DNA of 64,000 bases from Calliopsis andreniformis (Eukaryota > Arthropoda > Insecta > Hymenoptera > Andrenidae), in the NCBI RefSeq assembly GCF_051401765.1, contig NW_027480422.1, forward strand, positions 29,592,001 to 29,656,000, given 5' to 3'. A program made the position numbers and the translations under genes. Positions 40,856-56,100 of this stretch are shown piece by piece. The notes under the pieces were generated by a model. It saw only the letters and a list, made by a program, of their open reading frames with translations, ran no database searches and was not told the DNA's origin. Position 1 is the first letter of the stretch; every line of letters starts with the position of its first letter.

Positions 40856-43800
40856 AGAAGTCAACGCCAGAAGCATAAAATAAAATAAAAATAGAGCAGT
40901 TATTCCATCGTATAACAGGAATAATTACAACCAGTGTGAATGAAATGGGCATTTCTACGTTCCGTGCAACCTAGACTTCACTCTAGGGCGTTGCTCCACC
41001 AGGTCGAATAGTTGGGGCCTTAGAAAACAACTCCAGACGAATAAAATACAATAAAAATACAACAGTTTTACCAACGTATAACGGGCATAATTGCAACCAG
41101 TGTGAAATATATGGTCATTACTACGTTCCGGGCAACCTAGGCTTCACTTTAGGGCGCTGGTCCACCACAACCAATAGTTAGGGCTTAAGAAGTCAATGCC
41201 AGAAGCACCAAATACAAAATAAATACAACAGTTTTTCCATCGTATAAAACGAATAATTGCAACCAGTGTGCAAGTAATGGTCATTCCTACGTTCGGAGCC
41301 ACCAACGCTTCACTCTAGGGCGTTGCTCCACCAGATCGAATAGTTAGGGCCTAAGAGGTCAACGCCAGAAGCATATAAATACGATATATGTACCACAGTT
41401 TTTCCATCTTATAAAACGAATAATTGAAACCAGTGTGAAAGCAATTGCCATTTCTACGTTCCGGGTATCCTAGACTTAACTCCGAGGCATTGCTCCAACA
41501 GATCGAAATATAGGGCCTTAGAAGTCAGCGCCAGAAGCATAAAGTACAACAAAAATCCAACAGTTTGTCCATTGTATAACAGGAATAATAGCAACCAGTG
41601 TGAAGGTAATGGTCATTTCTACGTTCCGGGCAACCTAGGCTTCACCCTAGGGCGTTGCTCCAGCAGATCCAGTAGTTAGGACCTCAGAAGTCAACGCCAG
41701 GAGCATAAAATACAATAAAAATACCACAGCTTTTCCATCGTATAACAGGAATAATTGGAACCAGAGTGAAGGTGATGGTCATTTCTAAGTTCCGGTCAAC
41801 CTAGGCTTCACTCTAGAGCGCTTCTTCACCAGATCGAATAGCTGGGGCCTTAGAAGTCAACGCCAGAAGGACAAAATAAAATAAAAATACAACAGCTATT
41901 CGATCGTATAACAGGAATAATTACAACCAGTGTGAAAGTAATGGGCAATTCTACGTTCCGTGCAACATACGCTTCACCCCAGGGCGTTGCTCCACCAGAT
42001 CCTATAGTTAGGACCTAAGAAGTCAACGCCAGAAGCATAAAATACAAAATAGATACAACAGTTTTTTCATCGTATAACAGGAGTAAGTGCAACAAGCGTG
42101 AACGAAATGGTCATTTCTGCGTTCCGGGCAATCTAGGCTTCACTCAAGGGCGTTGCCCCACCAGATCGAACAGTTATGGCCTAAGAAGTCAACGCCAGAA
42201 GCATAAAAGACAATATAAATATAACAGCTTTTCCATCGTATAAAACGGATAAATGCAATCAGTGTGAAAGTTATGGTCATTTCCACGTTCCGGGCAACCT
42301 AGGCTTCACTCTAGGGCGTTGCTCCACCAGATCGAATAGTTAGGGCCTTAGAAGTCAACGCCAGAAGCATAAAATACAATAAAAATACAACAGCCTTTCC
42401 ATCGTATAACATGAGTAATTGCAACCAGTTTGAAAGTTATGGTCATTTCTACGTTCCGGGCAACCTAGGCTTCACTCTATGGCGTTGCTCCACCACATCG
42501 AATAGCTACGGCCTTAGATGTCAACGCCTGGAGCATAAAATACGTTAACAATACAACAGTTTTTTCACCGTATAACAGGAAGAGTTGCAACACGAGTGAT
42601 GGTAATGGTCTTTTCCACGTTCCGGGCAATCTAGGCGTCACTCTAGGGCGTTGCTCCACCAGATCGAATAGCTAGGGACTTAGAATTCAACGCCAGAAGC
42701 GTAAAATAAAATAAAATTACAACAGTTTTTCCATCGTATAAAAGGTATAATTGCAACCAGTGTGAAAGTAATGGTCATTTCTACGTTCAGGGCAACATAG
42801 GCCTCACTCTTGGACGTTGCTCCAAGAGACCGAATTGCTAGGACCTTAGAAGTCAACGCCAGAAGCATAAAATACAATATAAATAAAACAGTTTTTCCGT
42901 CGTATAACAGGAATAATTGCAACCAGTGTGAAAGTAATGGCCATTTCTACGTTCCGGGATTCCTAGACTTAACTCTGAGGCATTGCTCCACCGGACCGAA
43001 GAGACAGGGCCTTAGGAGTCAACGCCGGAAGCATAAAATACCGTATAGATACAGAAGTTTTTTCATTGTATAACAGGAAAAATTGCAACCAGTGTGAAAG
43101 TAATGGTCTCTTCTACGTTCCGGGCAACCTAGGCTTCACCCTATGGCGTTGCTCCACCACATCGAATAGCTACGGCCTTAGAAGTCAACGCCAGAAGCAT
43201 AAAGTACAATATAAATAAAACAGCCTTCAATCGTATAAGATGAGTAATTGCAAACTTTTTGAAAGTAACGGTCATTTCTACGATCCGGGCAACCTAAGCT
43301 TCACTCTAGGTCGTTGCTCCACCAGATCGAATAGATAGCGCCTAAGTAGTCTAGGCCAGAAGCATAAAATATAATAAAAATACAACAGCCTTTCCATCGT
43401 ATAACATGAGTAATTGCAACCAGTTTGAAAGTTATGGTCATTTCTACGTTCCGCGCAACCTAGGCTTCACTCTAGGTCGTTTCTCCACCAGATCGAATAG
43501 TTAGGGCCTTAGAAGTCAACTCCAGAAGCATAAAATACAAAATGAATAGAACAGTTCTTCCATCCTATAAAACGAATAATTGCAACCAGTGTGAAAGGTA
43601 ATGGTCATTTCTACGTTCCGGGCAACCTAGGCTTCACTCTAGGGCGTTCCTCCACCAGATCGAATAGTTAGGGCCTAAGAAGTCAACGCCAGAAGCATGA
43701 AATACAATATCAATACTACAGCTTTTCCATCTTATGAAACGAATAATTGCAACCAGTGTGAAAGGTAATGGTCATTTCTACGTTCCGGGCAACCTAGGCT

Positions 43801-46800
43801 TCACTGTAGGGCGTTGCTCCACCACATCGAATAGCTACGACCTTGGAAGTCAACGCCTGAAGCATAAGATAAAATAAAAATACAACAGATTCTCCATTGT
43901 ATAAAACGGATAATTGCAACCAGTGTTAAGGTAATGGCCATTTCTACGTTCCGGGCATCGTAGACTTCACTCTGAGTCATTGCTGCGCCAGAGCGAATAC
44001 ATAGGGTCTTAGAAGTCAACGCCAGAAGCATAAAGTACAATAAAAATCAAACAGTATGTCCATCGTATAACGGGAGTAATTGCAAGCAGTGTGAAAGTTA
44101 TTGACATTTCTACGTTCCGGGCAACCTAGGCTTCACTCTAGGGCGTTGTTCCACCAGATCGAATAGCTAGGTCCTAAGAAGTCAACGGCAGAAGCATAAA
44201 ATACAATATAAATACAACAGTTTTACTATCGCATAAAACGAATAATAGCAACCGGTGTGAAAGTTATGGTCATTTCTACGTTCCGGGTAACAGAGGCTTC
44301 ACTCTAGGGCGGTGCACCCCCACATCGAGTAGCTGCGGCCTTAGAAGTCAACGCCAGAAGCAAAAAATACAATATAAGTACAACAGTTGTTCCATTGTAT
44401 AAAACGAATAATTGCAACCAGTGTGAAAGTTATGGTCATTTCTACGTTCTGGGCAACATAGGCTTCACTCTTGGACGTTGCCTAACAGATCGAATAGCTA
44501 TGACCTTAAAAGTCAAAGCCAGAAGCAGAAAATACAATAAATATGCAACAGTTTTTCTATCGTATAGCATGAATGATTGCAACCGGTGTGATTGTAATGA
44601 TCATTTCGACGTTTCGGGCATGCTAGACTTAACTCTGAGGCATTGCTCCACCAGATCGAAACGTTAGGCCCATAGAAGTCAACGCCAGAAGCATAAAATA
44701 AAATATAAATACTACAGCTTTTCCATCTTATGAAACGAATAATTGCAGCCAGTGTGAAAGTTATGGTCATTTCTACGTCCCGGGCTACTTAGTCTTCACT
44801 CAAGGGCGTTGCTCCACCAGATCGAATAGTTAGGGCCATAGAAGTCAACGCCAGAAGCATAAAATACAAGATAAATACAACAGTTTTTCCGTCGTATAAA
44901 ACGTATAATTGCAACCAGAGTAAATGTTATGTTCATATTTACGTTTCGGGCAACCTAGGCTTCACTCTAGGCCGTTGCTCCTCCAGATCGAATAGCTAGG
45001 ACCTTAGAAGTCAACGCCCGAAACATAAAATACAATAAAAATACAACAGTCTTTCAATCGTATAACGGGAGTAATTGCAACCAGGGTGAAAGTTATGGTC
45101 ATTTCTACGTTCCGGCCAACATAGGCTTCACTCTTGGACGTTGACCCTCCAGATCGAATGGCTAGGACCTTAAAAATCAAAGTCAGTAGCAGAAAATACA
45201 ATAAAAATACAACAGTATTTCCATCGTATAACAGGAATAATTGCAACCAGGTTGAAAGTGATGGTCATTTCTACGTTCCGGGCGACCTAGGCCTTCAAGC
45301 TAGGGTGTTATTCCGCCAGGTCGAATAGTTAGGTCCTAAGACGCCAACGCCTGTAGCATAAAATGCAATATATATACAACAGCTTTTCCATCGTATAACA
45401 GGAATAATTGCAACCAGTGTGAAAGTAATATTCATTTCGACGTTTCGGGCATCCTAGACTTATCTCTGAGGCATTGATCTACCAGATCGAAGAGTTAAGC
45501 CCTTAGAATTCAAGGCCAGTAGCATAAAATACAAAATAAACAGTACAGTCTTTAAATCGTATAAAACGAATAATTGCAACCAGTGTGAATGTTATGGTCA
45601 TATCTACGTTTCGGGCAATCTAGGCTGCACTCTATGGCGTTGCTCCACCAGATCGAATAGCTAGGGCCTTATGAGTCAACGCCCGAATCATAAAATACAA
45701 TAAAGATACAACAGTTTTTCCATCGTATAACGGGAGTAATTGCAACCAGTGTGAAAGTTATGGTCATTTCTAGGTTCCGGGCAACCTAGGCTTCACTCTA
45801 GGGCGTTCCTCCACCGGATCGAATAGTTAGGGCCTTAGAAGTCAACGCCCGAAACATAAAGCACAATAAAAATACAACAGTTTATACATCGTATAACAGG
45901 AATAATTGCAACCATGTTGAAGGTGATGGTCATTTCTACGTTCCGGGCCACCTAGGCCACACTCTAGGGCGTTGTTCCACCAGGTCGAATAGTTAGGGCC
46001 TAGGAAGTCAGCGGCAGAAGCATAAAATACGATATATGTACAACAGTTTTTCCATCGTATAAAACGGAAAATTGCAACCAGTGTGAAAGTAATGGCCATT
46101 TCTACGTTCCGGGCATCCTAGACTTCACTCTGAGTCATTGCTGCGACAGAGCGAATACATAGGGTCTTAGAAGTCTACGCCAGAAGCATAAAGTACAATA
46201 AAAGTCAAACAGTATGTCCATCGTATAACGGGAGTAATTGCAAGCAGTGTGAAAGTTATGGACATTTCTACGTCCCGGGCTACCTAGGCTTCACTCTAGG
46301 GCGTTTCTCCACCACATCGAATAGTTAGGGCCTAAGAAGTCAACGCCAGAAGCATGAAATACAATATAAATACTACAGCTTTTCCATCTTATGAAACGAA
46401 TAATTGCAACCAGTGTGAAAGTTATGGTCATTTCTACGTCCCGGGCTACCTAGGCTTCACTCTAGGGCGTTGCTCCACCAGATCGAATAGTTAGGGCCTT
46501 AGAAGTCAACTCCAGAAGCATAAAATACAAAATGAATAGAACAGTTCTTCCATCCTATAAAACGAATAATTGCAACCAGTGTGAAAGGTAATGGTCATTT
46601 CTACGTTCCGGGCAACTTAGGCTTCACTGTAGGGCGTTGCTCCACCACATCGAATAGCTACGACCTTGGAAGTCAACGCCTGAAGCATAAGATAAAATAA
46701 AAATACAACAGATTCTCCATTGTATAAAACGGATAATTGCAACCAGTGTTAAGGTAATGGCCATTTCTACGTTCCGGGCATCCTAGACTTAACTCTGAGA

Positions 46801-48591
46801 CATTGCTCCACCAGATCGAATACATAGAGCCTTAGAATTCGACGCCAGAAGCATAAAATACAATGTAAATGCAACAGTTTTTCCATCGTATTGCAGGAAT
46901 AACTGCAACCAGTGTGAAAGGACTGGTCATTTCTACATTCCGGATAACCTAGACTTCGCTGTAGGGCGTAGCTCCTTCAGATCGAATAGCTAGGGCATTT
47001 GAAGTCAACGCCAGAAGAATAAAATAAAATATAAATACTACAGCTTTTCCATCTTATGAAACGAATAATTGCAACCAGTGTGAAAGTTATGGTCATTTCT
47101 ACGTCCCGGGCTACCTAGGCTTCACTCTAGGTCGTTTCTCCACCAGATCGAATAGTTAGGGCCTAAGAAGTCAACGCCAGAAGCATAAAATAAAATAAAA
47201 ATAGAGCAGTTATTCCATCGTATAACAGGAATAATTACAACCAGTGTGAAAGAAATGGGCATTTCTACGTTCCGTGCAACCTAGACTTCACTCTAGGGCG
47301 TTGCTCCACCATGTCGAATAGTTGGGGCCTTAGAAAACAACTCCAGACGAATAAAATACAATAAAAATACAACAGTTTTACCAACGTATAACGGGCATAA
47401 TTGCAACCAGTGTGAAATATATGGTCATTACTACGTTCCGGGCAACCTAGGCTTCACTTTAGGGCGCTGGTCCACCACAACCAATAGTTCGGGCTTAAGA
47501 AGTCAATGCCAGAAGCACCAAATACAAAATAAATACAACAGTTTTTCCCTTCTATAACAGGAATAATTGCAACCAGTGTGAAAGCTATGGTCATTTCTAC
47601 GTCCCGGGCAAGCTAGGCTTCACTCTAGGGCGTTGGTACACCAGATCTAATAGTTAGGGCCCAAGAAGTCAACGCCAGGAGCACCAAATACAAAATAAAT
47701 ACAACAGTTTTTCCATCGTATAAAACGAATAATTGCAACCAGTGTGCAAGTAATGGTCATTCCTACGTTCCGAGCCACCAACGCTTCACTCTAGGGCGTT
47801 GCTCCACCAGATCGAATAGTTAGGGCCTAAGAAGTCAACGCCAGAAGCATATAAATACGATATATGTACCACAGTTTTTCCATCTTATAAAACGAATAAT
47901 TGATACCAGTGTGAAAGCAATGGCCATTTCTACGTTCCGGGTATCCTAGACTTAACTCCGAGGCATTGCTCCACCAGATCGAAATCTAGGGCCTTAGAAG
48001 TCAGCGCCAGAAGCATAAAGTACAACAAAAATCCAACAGTTTGTCCATTGTATAACAGGAATAATAGCAACCAGTGTGAAGGTAATGGTCATTTCTACGT
48101 TCCGGGCAACCTAGGCTTCACCCTAGGGCGTTGCTCCAGCAGATCCAGTAGTTAGGACCTCAGAAGTCAACGCCAGGAGCATAAAATACAATAAAAATAC
48201 CACAGCTTTTCCATCGTATAACAGGAATAATTGGAACAAGAGTGAAGGTGATGGTCATTTCTATGTTCCGGTCAACCTAGGCTTCACTCTAGAGCGCTTC
48301 TTCACCAGATCGAATAGCTGGGGCCTTAGAAGTCAACGCCAGAAGGACAAAATAAAATAAAAATACAACAGCTATTCGATCGTATAACAGGAATAATTAC
48401 AACCAGTGTGAAAGTAATGGGCATTTCTACGTTCCGTGCAACATACGCTTCACCCTAGGGCGTTGCTCCACCAGATCCTATAGTTAGGACCTAAGAAGTC
48501 AACGCCAGAAGCATAAAATACAAAATACATACAACAGTTTTTTCATCGTATAACAGGAGTAATTGCAACAAGCGTGAACGAAATGGTCATT
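40856..48591. repeat. Duplicated block in the flank (40856-42115 and 47166-48591)
   Basis: About 7.6 monomers at 40856-42115 recur at 47166-48591, offset 6310 rising to about 6476 because the second copy has one additional monomer (~47540-47706). Markers are the AATAGAGCAGTTATTCC monomer, GAGCCACCAACGCTTC (CGTTCGGAGCC in one copy, CGTTCCGAGCC in the other) and AGCTATTCGATCG. Between the copies, ~43490-43980 resembles ~46480-46795 with monomers skipped. Confidence 0.75.
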
Positions 48592-51500
48592 TTTACGTTC
48601 CGGGCAACCTAGGCTTCACTCTAGGGCGTTGTTCCACCACATCGAATAGTTACGGCCTTAGAAGCAACCGCCTGAAGCATAATATACAATATAAATACAA
48701 CAGTTTTTCCATCATATAACAGGAATAATTGCAACCAGTCTGAAAGTGGTGGTCATTTCTACGTTCCGGGCAACCTAGGCTTCAGTCTAGGGCGTGGTTC
48801 CCCCATATCGAATAGTTAGGGCCTAAGAAGCCTACGCCAGAAGCATAAAATACAATATAAATACCACAGTTTTTCCATCGTATAACAGGAATAATTGCAA
48901 CCAGAGTGAAGGTGATGGTCTTTTCTAAGTTCCGGGCAACCTATGCTTCACTCTATACCGTCGCTCCACCAGATCGAATAGCTAGGGCCTTAGAAGTCAA
49001 CGCCAGAAGCACAAAATAAAATAAAAGTACAACAGTTATTCCATCGTATAACAGGAATAACTGCAACCAGTGTGAAAGTACTGGTCATTTCTATGTTCCC
49101 GGTAACCTAGGCTTCACTCTAGTGCCTTGCACCACCAGATCGAATAGCTTGGGACTTAGAAGTCAGCGCCAGTAGCATAAAATACAATAAAAATGCAACA
49201 GTTTTTCCGCCGTATAACAGGAATAATTGCAACAAGCGTGAAAGTACAGGTCATTTCTACGTTCCGGGCAACCTAGGCTTCACTCTAGGGCGTTGCTCCA
49301 CCGGATCGAATAGCTAGGGCCTATGAAGTCAACGCCAGAAGCATAATATACAATATAAATACAACAGCTTTTCCATCGTATAATATGAATGATTGCAAAC
49401 AGTGTGAAAGTTATGGTCATTTATACGTTCCGGGCAACCTAGGCTTAACTCCAGGGCGTTGCTCCACCAGATCGAATAGATAGGGACTTTGTATACGACG
49501 CCAGAAGCATAAAATACAATAAAAATGCAACAGTTTTTCCATCGTATACCTGGAAAGCTGCAACCAGTGTGAAAGCACTAGTCATTTCTATGTTCCGGGT
49601 AACCTAGGCTTCACTCTAGGGCATCGGTCCACCAGATCGAATAGCTAGGGACATAGAATTCAGCGCCAGAAGAATATAATACACTATATGTACAACAGTT
49701 TTTCCATCGTATAAAATGTATAACAGCAAGCAGTGTGAAGGTAATGGTCATTTCTACGTTCCGGGCGACCTATGCTTCACTCTAGAGCGTTGCTTCACCA
49801 GATCGAATAGTTAGGGCCTTAGACGTCAACGCCCGAAGCATAAAATACAAAATAAATAGAACAGTTTTTCCATTGTATAAAACGAATAATTGCAACCAGT
49901 GTGAAAGTTATGGTCATTTCTACGTTGCGGGCGACCTAGGCTTCACTCTAGGGCGTTGTTGCACCAGATCGGATAGTTAGGGCCTAAGTAGCCAACGGCA
50001 GATGCATAAAATACAATATAAATACAACAGCTTTTCCGTCGTATATAATGTATATATGCAAAGAGTGTGAAAGCAAAGGTCATTTCTACGTTCCGGGCAA
50101 CCTTTGCTTAACTGTAGGGCGTTGCTCCACCAGATCGCATAGTTAGGGACTTAGAATTTAACGCCAGAAGCATAAAATACTATAAAAATGCAACAGTTTT
50201 TCTATAGTATAACAGGAATAATTGCAACCAGTGTTAAAGTTATGGCCATTTCAACGTTCCGGGCAACCTAGTCTTCGCTCTATGGCCTTGCACTACCAGA
50301 TCGAATAGCTAGAGACTTAGAAGTCAGCGCCAGTAGCATAAAATACAATAAAAATGCAACAGTTTTTCCATCCTATAACAGGAATAACTGCAACCAGTGT
50401 GAAAGTACTGGTCATTTCTACGTTCCGGGGAACCTAGGCTTCACTCTAGGGCGTTGCTCCACCAGATCGAATAGCTACGGCCTTAGAAGTCAACTCCAGA
50501 AGCATAAAATACAATATAAATACAACAGCTTTTCCATCGTATAAAATGAATGATTGCAACCAGTGTGAAAGTTATGGTCATTTCTACGTTCCGGGCAAGC
50601 TAGGCTTCACTGTAGGGCGATCCTCCACCACATCGAATAGTTAGGGCGTTAGAAGTCAATGCCAGAAGCATAAAATACAATATAAATACAACAGTTTCTC
50701 CACTGTATAATATGAATAATTGCAAACAGTGTGGAAGTAATGGTCATTTCTGCGTTCCCGGCAACCTAGGTTTCACTCTTGGGCGTTGCTCCACCACACC
50801 GAATAGCTACGGCCGTAGAAGTCAACTCCAGAGGCATGAAATACAATATAAATACAACAGCTTTTCCATCGTATAATATGAATGATTGGAAACAGTGTCA
50901 AAGTTATGGTCATTTCTACGTTCCGGGCAACCTAGGCTTAACTCCAGGGCGTTGCTCCTCCAGATCGAATAGATAGGGACTTTGAATACGACGCCAGAAG
51001 CATAAAATACAATAAAAATGCAACAGCTTTTCCATCGTATAACAGGAAAGCTGCAACCAGTGTGAAAGTACTGGTCATTTCTATGTTCCGGGTAACCTAG
51101 GCTTCACTCTAGGGCGTAACTCCACCAGATCGAATAGCTATGGACTTAGAATTCAACGCCAGAAGAATAAAATACAACATAAGTACCACAGTTTTTCCAT
51201 CGTATAAAATGTATAATTGCAAGCAGTGTGAAGGTAATGGTCATTTCTACGTTCCGGGCAACCTAGGCTTCACTCTAGAGCGTCGCTGCACCAGATTTAA
51301 TAGTTAGGGCCTTAGATGTCAACGGCCGAAGCATAAAATACAAAATAAATAGAACAGTTTTTCCATTGTATAAAACGAATAATTGCAACCAGTGTGAAAG
51401 TTATGGTCATTTCTACGTTCCGGGCAACCTAGTCTTAACTCCAGGGCGTTGCTCCACCAGATCGATTAGTTAGGGACTTTGAGTACAACGCCCGCAGCAT

Positions 51501-53149
51501 AAAATACAATATAAATACAACAGCTTTTCCATCGTATATAATGTATATTTGCAAAGAATGTGAAAGCAAAGGTCGTTTCTACGTTCCGGGCAACCTAGGC
51601 TTAACTGTAGGGCGTTGCTCCACCAGATCGAATAGTTAGGGCCTTAGAAGTCAATGCCAGAAGCATAAAATACAATATAAATACAACAGTTTTTCCACTG
51701 TATGATATGAATAATTGTAATCAGTGTGGATGTATTAGTCATTTCTGCGTTCCGGGCAACCTAGGCTTCACTCTAGGGCGTTGCTCCACCAGATCGAGTA
51801 GCTACGGACTTAGAATTCAACGCCAGAAGAATAAAACACAACATAAGAACAACAGTTTTACCATCGTATAAAATGAATAATCGCAAACAGTGTGAAGGTA
51901 ATGGTCATTTCTACGTTCCGGGCAACCTACGCTTCGCTCTAGGTCCCTGCACCACCAGATCGAATAGCTAGGGACTTAGAAGTCAGCGCCGGTAGCATAA
52001 AATACAATAAAAATGCAACAGTTTTTCCATCGTATAACAGGAATAACTGCAACCAGTGTGAAAGTACTGGTCTTTTCTACGTTCCGGGGAACCTAGGCTT
52101 GACTCTAGGGCGTTGCTCCACCAGATCGAATAGCTAGGGACTTAGAATTCAACGCCAGTAGAATAAAATACAACACAAGTACAACAGTTTTACCATCGTA
52201 TAAAATGAACAATCGCAAACAGTTTGAAGGTAATGGTCATTTTTACGTTCCGGGCAACCTAGGCTTCACTCTAGGGCGTTGCCCCACCAGATCGAATAGC
52301 TAGGGCCTATGAAGTCAACGCCAGAAGCATAATATACAATATAAATACAACAGCTTTTCCATCGTATAAAATGAATGATTGCAAACAGTGTGAAAGTTAT
52401 GGTCATTTCTACGTTCCGGTCAACCTAGGCTTAACTCCAGGGCGTTGCTCCACCAGATCGAATAGTTAGGGACTTTGAATACGACGCCAGAAGCATAAAA
52501 TACAATAAAAATGCAACAGTTTTTCCATCGTATAACAGGAAAGCTGCAACCAGTGTGAAAGTACTGGTCCTTTCTATGTTCCGGGTAACCTAGGCTTCAC
52601 TCTAGGGCGTAGCTCCACCAGATCGAATAGCTAGGGACTTAGAATTCAGCGCCAGAGGCATAAAATACAACATAGGCACAACAGTTTTACCATAGTATAA
52701 AATGAATAATCGCAAACAGTGTGAAGATAATGGTCATTTCTACGTTCCGGGCAACCTAGGCTTCACTCTAGGGCGATGCTCCACCAGATCGAATAGTTAG
52801 GGCCTTAGAAGTCAATGCCAGAAGCATAAAATACAATATAAATACAACAGTTATTCCACTGTATAATATGAATAATTGCAAACAGTGTGAAAGTAATGGT
52901 CATTTCTGCGTTCCCGGTAACCTAGGATTCACTCTTGGGCGTTGCTCCACCACACCGAATAGCTACGGCCTTAGAAGTCAACTCCAGAAGCATAAAATAC
53001 AATATAAATACAACAGCTTTTCCATCGTATAATATGAATGATTGCAAACAGTGTGAAGGTAATGGTCATTTCTACGTTCCGGGCAACCTACGCTTCGCTC
53101 TAGGTCCCTGCACCACCAGATCGAATAGCTAGGGACTTAGAAGTCAGCG

Positions 53150-56100
53150 CCGGTAGCATAAAATACAATAAAAATGCAACAGTTTTTCCATCGTATAACA
53201 GGAAAGCTGCAACCAGTGTGAAAGTACTGGTCCTTTCTATGTTCCGGGTAACCTAGGCTTCACTCTAGGGCGTAGCTCCACCAGATCGAATAGCTAGGGA
53301 CTTAGAATTCAGCGCCAGAGGCATAAAATACAACATAGGCACAACAGTTTTACCATAGTATAAAATGAATAATCGCAAACAGTGTGAAGATAATGGTCAT
53401 TTCTACGTTCCGGGCAACCTAGGCTTCACTCTAGGGCGATGCTCCACCAGATCGAATAGTTAGGGCCTTAGATGTCAACGCCCGCAGCATAAAATACAAT
53501 ATAAATACAACAGCTTTTCCATCGTATATAATGTATATTTGCAAAGAATGTGAATGCAAAGGTCGTTTCTACGTTCCGGGCAACCTAGGCTTAACTGTAG
53601 GGCGTTGCTCCACCAGATCGAATAGATAGGGCCTTAGAAGTCAATGCCAGAAGCATAAAATACAATATTAATACAACAGTTTTTCCACTGTATAATATGA
53701 ATAATTGCAAACAGTGTGGAAGTATTAGTCATTTCTGCGTTCCGGGCAACCTAGGCTTCACTCTAGGGCGTTGCTCCACCAGATCGAATAGCTACGGACT
53801 TTGAATTCAACGCCAGAAGAATAAAACACAACATAAGAACAACAGTTTTACCATCGTATAAAATGAATAATCGCAAACAGTGTGAAGGTAATGGTCATTT
53901 CTACGTTCCGGGCAACCTAGGCTTCACTCTAGGGCGTTGCTCCACCAGATCGAATAGCTTGGGACTTAGAATTCAACGCCAGTAGAATAAAATACAGCAT
54001 AAGTACAACAGTTTTACCATCGTATAAAATGAATAATCGCAAACACTGTGAAGGTAATAGTCATTTCTACGTTCCGGGCAACCTAGGCTTCACTCTAGGG
54101 CGTTGCTCCACCAGATCGAATAGCTAGGGCCTAAGAAGTCAACGCCAGAAGCATAATATACAATATAAATACAACAGTTTTTCCCTTGTATAACAGGAAT
54201 AATTGAACCAGTGTGAAGCCTATGGTCATTTCTACGTTCCGGGCAACCTAGGCTTCACTCTAGGGCGTTCCTCCACCACATCGAATAGTTAGGGCCTTAG
54301 AAGTCAACGCCAGAAGCATAAAATACAATATAAATAGAACAGTTTTTCCACTGTATAATATGAATAATTGCAAACAGTGTGAAAGTAATGGTCATTTCTG
54401 CGTTCCCGGCAACCTAGGTTTCACTCTTGGGCGTTGCTCCACCACACCGAATAGCTACGGCCTTAGAAGTCAACTCCAGAAGCATAAAATACAATATAAA
54501 TACAACAGCTTTTCCATCGTATAATATGAATGATTGCAAACAGTGTGAAAGTTATGGTCATTTCTACGTTCCGGGCAACCTAGGCTTAACTCCAGGGCGT
54601 TGCTCCACCAGATCGAATAGATAGGGACTTTGAATACGACGCCAGAAGCATAAAATACAACAAAAATGCAACAGTTTTTCCATCGTATAACAGGAAAGCT
54701 GCAACCAGTGTGAAAGTACTGGTCATTTCTATGTTCCGGGTAACCTAGGCTTCACTCTAGGGCGTAGCTCCACCAGATCGAATAGCTATGGACTTAGAAT
54801 TCAACGCCAGAAGAATAAAATACAACATAAGTACCACAGTTTTTCCATTGTATAGAATGTATAATTGCAAGCAGTGTGAAGGTAATGGTCATTTCTACGT
54901 TCCGGGCAACCTAGGCTTCACTCTAGAGCGTTGCTGCACCAGATCGAATAGTTAGGACCTTAGATGTCAACGCCTGAAGCATAAAATACAAAATTAAATA
55001 GAACAGTTTTTCCATTGTATAAAACGAATAATTGCAACCAGTGTGAAAGTTATGCTCATTTCTACGTTCCGGGCAACCTAGGCTTAACTCCAGGGCGTTG
55101 CTCCACCAGATCGATTAGTTAGGGACTTTGAGTACACCTGAAGCATAAAATACAATAAAAATGCAACAGTTTTTCCATCGTATAACTGGAAAGCTGCAAC
55201 CAGTGTGAATGCACTAGTCATTTCTATGTTCCGGGTAACCTAGGCTTCACTCTAGGGCATCGGTCCACCAGATCGAATAGCTAGGGACATAGAATTCAGC
55301 GCCAGAAGAATATAATACACCATATGTACAACAGTTTTTCCATCGTATAAAATGTATAACAGCAAGCAGTGTGAAGGTAATGGTCATTTCTACGTTCCGG
55401 GCAACCTAGGCTTCACTCTAGAGCGTTGCTGCACCAGATCGAATAGTTAGGACCTTAGATGTCAACGCCTGAAGCATAAAATACAAAATTAAATAGAACA
55501 GTTTTTCCATTGTATAAAACGAATAATTGCAACCAGTGTGAAAGTTATGCTCATTTCTACGTTCCGGGCAACCTAGGCTTAACTCGAGGGCGTTGCTCCA
55601 CCAGATCGATTAGTTAGGGACTTTGAGTACAACACCTGAAGCATAAAATACAATAAAAATGCAACAGTTTTTCCATCGTATAACTGGAAAGCTGCAACCA
55701 GTGTGAATGCACTAGTCATTTCTATGTTCCGGGTAACCTAGGCTTCACTCTAGGGCATCGGTCCACCAGATCGAATAGATAGGGACTTTGAATACGACGC
55801 CAGAAGCATAAGATACAATAAAAATGCAACAGTTTTTCCATCGTATAACAGGAAAGCTGCAACCAGTGTGAAAGTACTGGTCCTTTCTATGTTCCGGGTA
55901 ACCTAGGCTTCACTCTAGGGCGTAGCTCCACCAGATCGAATAGCTAGGGACTTAGAATTCAGCGCCAGAGGCATAAAATACAACATAGGCACAACAGTTT
56001 TACCATAGTATAAAATGAATAATCGCAAACAGTGTGAAGATAATGGTCATTTCTACGTTCCGGGCAACCTAGGCTTCACTCTAGGGCGATGCTCCACCAG

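Noticed and set aside
1038..46099. Many 60-90-codon open frames on the minus strand (and some on the plus strand) with similar products
   Set aside because: They recur because the satellite recurs. They cross monomer boundaries, the 166-bp period shifts the frame each unit, and there is no domain, consistent start context or longer continuation.
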